DNA from: Trichosporon coremiiforme
Taxonomy: Eukaryota > Basidiomycota > Tremellomycetes > Trichosporonales > Trichosporonaceae
DNA: 64,000 bases
NCBI GenBank assembly: GCA_039545355.1
Contig: BCJJ01000001.1
Coordinates: 556,570 to 620,569 of the forward strand
Reading direction: 5' to 3'
In this document: piece by piece, positions 57,574 through 64,000 of the stretch
How positions within the stretch are numbered: the first letter of the stretch is position 1
Layout: the number at the start of each line of letters is the position of its first letter
Program-made: the position numbers and the translations under genes
Notes under the pieces: model-generated
Database searches by the model: none
Seen by the model: only the letters and a program-made list of their open reading frames with translations
Told to the model about the DNA's origin: nothing

Positions 57574-58172
57574 GACGAGATGAGAAAGAGAGGGATGGGA
57601 CGGCGGTGGTAGACGGGGGCCAGCTGGCGAGGAAGACACGGGTCGAGGGGTCAACGGGTGGACGGGTCGCCTGGAGAAAGGCCAGAGGGGTGGATGAGTG
57701 ATCAGCTCGTAATGGACGGTAATGATCGGGGGATCGTTGCAAAGCGATGGGTAATGGGGGTAATGGCTGCTAAGGCGCGCATAGGAACGAGGCTAGGAGG
57801 GGAGGGAGGAAGGAAGGAAGGAACGCGACAGGCTGAGGCGTCAGGCGCGCGATGGAGGGCAGGGTAGCCAGGAGCTTCCCTGCGTGTCCTGGCTATGGGT
57901 GGCCGGGGTGAGGGTGAGGGGGGTCCGGTCAGGATCATCCCTTCGCCTGCCAGCGCCAGCCAGCACGGTCAGCACAGTCAGCACAATCCGCACTCCAGTA
58001 GTCATGGTCGTACCAGACTTCCAGGCTATCAGCCTCCTGAGGAGCCTGTCGTCGCAGGTGCGTGCGACCGTACGGTGCTAGGCCAGGCAGCGAGCGAGGA
58101 ACAAGGTCTGGAACGACAGCAAGCGAGCCAAGGAAGCAGCTGCTGTCGAGGCACGCACGCACGCACCCAGGT

Positions 58173-58187
58173 ACAAGTAGTACTTGT
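58173..58187. repeat. Perfect 7-bp inverted repeat ACAAGTA-G-TACTTGT
   Basis: Two exactly complementary heptamers around one G. It may be a protein-binding dyad; nothing nearby identifies it. Confidence 0.5.
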
Positions 58188-59703
58188 GATGCCTAGGAAC
58201 GTCCGCGACCAGCGACCACCAACGCAACGTCCATGTCGCTGCGTGCCGAGGCCCAGCTCCCGAGGCATGCCAGCCAGGTCTTCACCATGCTGCAAAACAC
58301 GACTTTCAGGGTGTCCAGGGCCATTGCACGCCACGGTGGCCCGGGCAGGCAAGCCCGAAAGGCAAGGGCCGAGAGGCCGAGAGGCGTGCCAGACTTGCCC
58401 CAGACATCACGCCCCCCGGGCAGGCAGCATGCACCGTGGGTGCTACGCGGGGGACGTGGTCCGAGCGCTCTCCTCAGGATTAAATGTCGCAAGTGTGCGT
58501 CCCCAGGATGGTCCAGGGTGTCCCTTTGCTCCTGTACGCGTTTCCTAATCGCTCGTTAATCGTCCTGTAACAAGCACAGGTAGCAGGTCCTAATCCAGCG
58601 TATCAGAGCATTCAGCTAGGTCCTGGCAGCATGTGCTGCAGCGCTGTCAGCTGCTGGTAGCAAATAGAGCCCCAGGCTGGAAAGAGGCGCAAGATCCACG
58701 GCCGCAAGGCTCCCTGGCAACCCATCGTCGCGGGTTCCTGGCCCGGGGGGTGGTGAAAAAGGGGCTCGAATACCAGGGCGTGGGCGCAGCCCTGGCTCGA
58801 CTGACACCCGAGACAGCGTCCCCATCGCCCTCCCCCCGTGCGCCCCCTTGGGCAGCGTGCTACATGCTGCGCTCTCTACAGATCCTTCCCGACCACCGCT
58901 CCAGTCCGGCCAGTCAAGGATCGAGGAGATGAAGGCTACACGGCCAGCGTCCCGGGTCCTTGCGCCTCCATCTATTCCCTGCCCGGGGTTCGTAGATGAG
59001 TATTAAGTATTTGCTTCGTATCAATTCACGGTCCTTTGAGAGTTACCACAGATTCCACCTCGAGCCGTCTACGCGACCGCCGCTGCGCAGTAGCCCTCCC
59101 TCTACAAGTTGCAGGCCATTGCAGGACTTCAATAACCGCAGCCACAAATGATGACTGACATTGGACACTGACCAGCAAGGGCTGAGACAGATCTGGACCA
59201 ACAACTGTGTCCCCGTCATTTCCCATTGCGCCATACCGCTCCGCAGCACACGACACTCAGCACAAGCAATCGAGCCTACCAAACTGGCAGCCGCGTACGC
59301 CGGACTTCCTGTTCTGCCAAGTGGCAGCTGGAGCAGAGGACGGAGTGAGGCACCCAGGAGCCAGAGGGAGAGCCCACTTTTCAAGTGACCTCTTGCTCGC
59401 AGAAAACGTAAAAATGACAGCATTCAAGCATGCTTTGGCTCGTAATGTTCCAGGGAAGCCGAGCTGCCAGGCCCGCAGGGCGAGCAGGACTGAGCCGTGC
59501 TGAGTGAACCGTTATCGCCGCCCCGTGGGCTGGCCAGCTCAACCATCTGCAGCGGCACCCTGGCGTACCGGTCCTGGCTGCAAACCCGCCGGTGTGCACA
59601 TGCTGAGAAGCGACCACGAGCACGAGCATGCATTCGGTTCCCTGCGTTCCTCTGCGTTCCTGTCTTCGCTTCCAGTCTTGCGTACGTTCGCGTACACCTT
59701 TGC

Positions 59704-59799
59704 GTAAACAGACCTTGCAAACAGAGCACGAGCTTGGTTTGTTTACGACAACGGAAAGCCCGGAGGTACGAGGGTGTGCGAAACTACTGTAAACAAACC
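59704..59799. promoter_or_regulatory. Three forkhead-type GTAAACA sites
   Basis: GTAAACA at 59704-59710, its complement TGTTTAC at 59740-59746 and GTAAACA at 59789-59795, all within 96 bp. The last two sit in an 11-bp perfect inverted repeat (GGTTTGTTTAC at 59736-59746 and GTAAACAAACC at 59789-59799). GTAAACA is the core motif of forkhead factors, which drive G2/M genes in fungi. The nearest start codon is the kinesin, 2.8 kb away. Confidence 0.35.
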
Positions 59800-61877
59800 A
59801 CCACGGGTCAACCACGCTGTCTGTTGGCTTGTGGTCCGGCGTTGCTGGACTGGCCCTACATCGGCTTCACTGCTTTCTGCACGCTCGGATTTACTGCAGG
59901 CTCGAAGTGAGAGCGGCGATACGAGCGTCGTTTCTTGATCAACAAGCAGTGCCCGCTCTGCATAAAGACAGAGCGCGATCGCACTCCAAGGATAGGCAGC
60001 AGGGAGGACCTTGGATCCGGACTCTGGTTCGAGCAGCAGCCCGAGCGTCAGAGCCCCCGGGATCCGAGATGCCGGGTGTCCGGACTCTCGAAAGCAAAAC
60101 CTCTAAACTCTAAATCTACGAGTTCCAGAACATCGCCCGTGTCTTGCCTTCCTGGCCCTTCTGGCCATACCTGTGCGCGCTGCGCGTGCGCTGTAGGACA
60201 TAATTCGGCGACGCCGAGGTAGCTTCCGAGTCGGCGCGTCGAGCGCTCCCAGCGCTCCTAGTAGCAGGCCCGGAGGGCTGAGTCCGGGGCCGGCAGAAGG
60301 CCGGAAGCAGGCTTGAGCCAATGTGCAAGCCGAGGCCGAAACCCTCCCTCCGTTCTTGCTGCTTTAGGACTATGGCAGACCTCATCCCTCACTCGGCAGC
60401 AGACAGCGAGCAGTGGGTCTATCACGCCGCGTTAAGGTTCGCACAGAAGACGCGAGGACGCGCCTGGCTTCCGAGACGCTCTCTGGCCGTCTCGCATCGC
60501 CTGCAAAACCTGCACTGGGTCGCGTCTTGCTGCAACCCCGAGCCCTTCTGGGTGAAGCGAGCTGGACCATGGCCACAAGCCGTTTGAACGGACACTCGAA
60601 ACAGGCCATAGAAACTGCGAACCGGTCACGTCTCGTCCTGGTAACAGTAAATCAGCAAACTTGCTAACATCCTTTTTCCTCTTGTTTCCTGTCACAGCGC
60701 GCCTGCCTATCTGCGCCAACAGAAACCATGGGATATGATATGGCCGCCAGGAGGCTGCCAGATACGGTTAGACGGACGCGATTCGGACGCCAGTCAGGAA
60801 GTTCACTCGAGACGACGTCGCATCAGACGTCCGACCCACCCTGAATGACCCATCGGTTGAGACGACAGTGGGAGCCGGCGCTTCTGACATGTTTCAAGCG
60901 ACAGTCCCCTTGCCTAGCTGCCCTCTTTGAATGCTTCACTGCAAAGCTGGTGTTGGTGTTTACGAACTGGTGACGGATTACGGAGGGTCGTTACGCAACT
61001 GTTTCTCGTACTGCGGCTTGATCGAGAGCTTGCTCTCCGGAGTGTTCCGGGTTGAGCTGCGCTGTTCCCGGCCCCTGGTCCCCCTCGGAGGGGACCTCAT
61101 AGCAGGCGATACGAGGTAGGGCGACGTGCAAGTAAAAACTACTAGCACGCCTCGGAAAGTGGTAGGTTCACTGGAACCAGGCTTTCGGCTGCGCTGCAGA
61201 AAAGATGGCCGCCGGCTAGTCGCTGCAGGACCTCCAGACCAGGCAAACGCGCGCTGGTCTGTGCGCCGACGCGTAACCCTTCACTGTCACTTGCACCACC
61301 CCTAGCCCTGCAGGTGGCCGCGGGCCCACATGCATAACGCTTTTTATTCATCCCCAAAGACATCTGCAAATCCGTAATGCAGAGTAGAGCGAGTTGTGGG
61401 TGCAGCTTTTCATCAAACCGTCAGACAGGCAGCCAGGCTCCGGCGCGCCTGCGCGCCTGCGCCTGGCGGACCAGGTATTGACGTGCCGAAACAAACGACC
61501 CGCGATTACTTCGGAACAGACAGGAACGATCCGGAAAGAGTCTGCGCCAGCGTGCCGTGACAGTTGATGAGGTAGGGCGTGAGTCAAGGTGTTTATGCTT
61601 GTTTGTGTTGCGATGCATCTCGTCAGCGTGTCAGTGCGTCGTCCGATCTGTCCCACGCAAGCCTTCGGCCGCCACTGTACTCTGCTTTTTAGTTATTCCG
61701 AAACTCTCAGTGACAGATTGTGGGTATCGAACCGCCGGCTGTTGTGAGACATTTATCTGTGTGCCTCGTTCCGACGCCGCTGGCATCGCGCAACTTTGGG
61801 TTCGGGGCTCATCCGTGTCTCATATCTGCACATGGAGTACGCTCGCCCGGTGCATAGGTATCATCTTCGCTGTGCCG

Positions 61878-64000
61878 TCACTTCCAGCGTCCCGCCCTGC
61901 TTGCGGGGACACCGAGCTTGAGCCGGAGTAGCAGCTCCTGCAGCTCGGCGCTGCCCGGGGTCTTTGAGTTGTCCTCGACCTCTCCCTCGAGGAGGAGCTG
62001 GAGGTCTTGCTCCGCGTCTGCCTCTGTCTTCGCCTTGTGCTCCTTGTCGGTCGGGGTACGGTTCGTGTGCCCGGGCGTGCGGAGCGACAGGCGCTCAAGC
62101 GCATGGAACTGGTGTTAGCTCACTGTAGCAAGCCTCTTAAGCTCAACGCAATGGTACGAGCTGCTTGACACTTTCCGGCACATTTGGCAAAGTTTGTCCA
62201 GATAAGGGACACCTCTCGCTCATGTTGAATTGAGCATGAAGGAGCTCGCCAACTTAACTACTGACCCCGTCCCGGTCCAAATGATCGCCCTCGAACTTTA
62301 TGCACTCACGAACACGGCAAACTTGTCGTTCCATTCTAGCCGGATGGCCAGGACGTGCTGGGAAGCTTTTTCAATGTCCCCGCTGCGCTCGGTCTCCTTT
62401 ACGGTCTTGCTCAGGTCCAAGATAAGAGACAGCAAGGACATGAGAATCTTGAATGTGATTTGGTGGCCGGGCTGCGGCGACAAAAGACATGCCCTCAGGA
62501 TCCGGTTCATGATGACATGGTGGTAGAGGACGAGTGAGTGCGCGGATTGCAGCTGTGACAGCGTGCCCAGCTGCGTCTTGTCCTCCTCGTCACCCTCGAC
62601 GTCGAAGACCTCGCCATCGAGGTCCTCAAACTCGTCGTCATCCGCGGGCGTCATGGGCCGACTTTCGGTGTGCACGTTCAGGTGCGCCCGGCGGCGAAGC
62701 TTGTCCAGACGGCGGCGCATGACCTCCCAGTTCTGCCGGATGGCAGTGTCAAGGATGTACCGCGTGATAGCGGCAACGAACCAGCTCATGCAGAAGCGCA
62801 GGTGGCGGAGGGCGACGTCTGCCTCGCCACCAAACAGCGACTGGTCCTTGCGACTGGGGACAGTCAAGTGCCCGTTGCGTTTGTGCAGGTCAACTCCTTC
62901 CTTGGAGGACTTGCCGTCGCCGAACTTCATGACGTCGTAGAACAGCGAGCTCAGGACCGTCTCGGCACGTTGCAGTCGCAGAAGCAGGTTGTGCACGCTC
63001 TGGTACTTCTCCATAATGCTGGGCGGTAGGAGCGTCGAGATAACTGGGGGCGGAGAGTAGGATAGGTACAGGAAGTCGAGCGCTTCAATAGCTGTGCGTC
63101 AGTTACTGCTGGAGATTGGACAACTCACAAGTCGGATCTAACCATTTCGCTCTGCGCCCATCGTTCTCTTCGGGCAGAGCACGGATTGCGAAGCTTACGA
63201 GATCCTCGACGTTCCAGCCGGTCTCATTTGGCTGCTCCTCTTCGAGGAGCGTCGTGCGAAGCGCATACGCCAGTTCGCCGCCTCCCGGCGGCCAGCGTCG
63301 CCAGTCACTGCGGCGCAAGCCCAGACCTAGGCCCATGTCCTCCTCTGCCTCCAGCCCACGCTTCTCTCGGTTTCGCTCCCTGTGGCTGAGTAGGCCACTC
63401 GATCCGCCGTTGGGCATGAACAGCGCTGTTCCCACGCGTTCCACGAAGCCTGCGTTACCACCCAGCCAATACTCCTGCAGCATGTCCAGGTGGCTCAGGA
63501 ACGAGAGGTCATCAAGGTAGAGCGAGATGAGCGCCTGGGAGATAAGCTGGGCGTGCGTCAGGAGCGGCGACAGCAGCTGCGAGCTGATGTACAGCTCAAG
63601 CGTAGGAGAATCTCCGAGCAGCGGCTCGTCGGTGTGGAAAGCAACAAAATCCTCGATGTCATCGAGAGGAGCGGCCTTCCACAGCTGAGGAAGGTGGGAA
63701 CCGGGAGGCTCGCACATGGTCGCCCAGAAGTCGACCGGTTCGGAAGGCGAAGTCGAGGAGCACGGTGAACCCGGGCGAGACCGCCACCTAGAGCCTGCGG
63801 AAGACATGGAGATCGTACGCGATCGCGCTCCGCGCCACTTGTCTACTTCGCGTTGCACCCGTCTCGAGTGCTGGCGCACGTCACATTCGCTGATGGTCAG
63901 TTACGGCGACAGGCAAGCTAACTTACGCCTCAGCACCCCAACCCCAGTTTGCCCGAAGCGACCAGTCGTTGCACAGCGGATGAGCTCCATTCGTCGCTTC
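61878..64000 (-). CDS. Gamma-tubulin complex protein, GCP4/5/6-like (5' end outside window)
   Basis: Visible exons: 63927-64000 (continues beyond the edge), 63129-63889, 62310-63091, 61878-62108; 615 residues plus stop. Introns are 37, 37 and 201 nt. The C-terminal region is a GCP C-terminal domain: LISQALISLYLDDLSFLSHLDMLQEYWL, SIEALDFLYLSYSPPPVI, YQSVHNLLLRLQRAETVLSSLFYDV, LRFCMSWFVAAITRYILDTAIRQNWEVM, QLQSAHSLVLYHHVIMNRILRACLL and a hydrophobic LMSLLSLILDLSKTV helix. An acidic insert (DDDEFEDLDGEV-like) splits the domain. It clearly differs from the GCP2 here and fits GCP4, 5 or 6, which help build or target the full gamma-tubulin ring complex. The exact class cannot be named from this fragment. 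Confidence 0.85.

Larger units (their letters stand above)
56913..61877. other. Five-kb region without a convincing gene
   Basis: Upstream of the kinesin and downstream of the GCP-like gene. It has GC-rich, GT-rich (57370-57440, gtgtgtgt-type) and short repeated words but no frame with recognisable domains or splice pattern. A group of GTAAACA words (listed separately) and small repeats are visible. A long non-coding RNA or a fast-evolving small gene cannot be excluded. Confidence 0.5.

Noticed and set aside
61715..61745. GGTTCGATACC (B-box-like) on the minus strand
   Set aside because: No T-stem or cloverleaf could be built around it.
63877..63879. Start of the GCP-like gene within the window
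   Set aside because: The codon is GTG, and a canonical 37-nt intron (63890-63926) joins to an upstream coding exon that continues past the right edge.

Overview
This is eukaryotic, fungal nuclear DNA. Nearly every gene is interrupted by very short introns (mostly 33-60 nt) with GTGAGT-type donors, a CTGAC or CTAAC branch point and an acceptor a few bases later. High GC, this intron style and the gene set (Hook, gamma-tubulin complex proteins, Vip1, Lcl3, Sec20, Isa1, complex I subunit) suggest a basidiomycete yeast, most likely Tremellomycetes and perhaps Trichosporonales. That placement is inference. Exon boundaries were placed by hand from splice motifs plus reading-frame continuity and were not tested with transcripts.

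Layout. 1-4623 (-): start of a giant Val/Glu/Ala/Pro/Lys-rich low-complexity protein that runs off the left edge. 4.6-12 kb: gene-poor, with three small candidate cell-surface or membrane proteins (6610-7251 -, 9585-9773 +, 10952-11578 +). 12.1-31 kb: dense housekeeping block with DNA2 (+), FCF1 (-), a possible SAP30-like nuclear protein (+), a SWI3/RSC8-type remodeler subunit (+), an oxysterol-binding protein (-), the Vip1 inositol pyrophosphate kinase (-) and an ataxin-10 homologue (+). 31.5-38.9 kb: gene-poor, with an unrecognised coiled-coil protein (-) and mitochondrial ISA1 (-). 38.9-56.9 kb: dense block with Hook (+), mitochondrial ribosomal protein bS6m (+), complex I NDUFA12 (+), the SNARE Sec20 (-), the endonuclease Lcl3 (+), gamma-tubulin complex protein GCP2 (+) and a 1714-residue kinesin (-). 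56.9-61.9 kb has no convincing gene. 61,878-64,000 (-): 3' part of a second gamma-tubulin complex protein that runs off the right edge.

How the genes relate. There are no operons; genes are independent. Several pairs share short divergent promoter regions (FCF1/SAP30-like, VIP1/ataxin-10, SEC20/LCL3) or end almost tail to tail (DNA2/FCF1, 51 bp between stops; NDUFA12/SEC20, 64 bp). Four microtubule genes (Hook, GCP2, kinesin, GCP4/5/6-like) lie in the right-hand 25 kb. Three to four genes are mitochondrial (ISA1, bS6m, NDUFA12, Lcl3). I saw no tRNA, rRNA, transposon, CRISPR array or virus-like gene. No wholly new system is evident. The best candidates for novelty are the giant low-complexity protein, the small surface-protein neighbourhood, a Sec20 with a KDEL-like end and a kinesin with a large insert in its motor domain.
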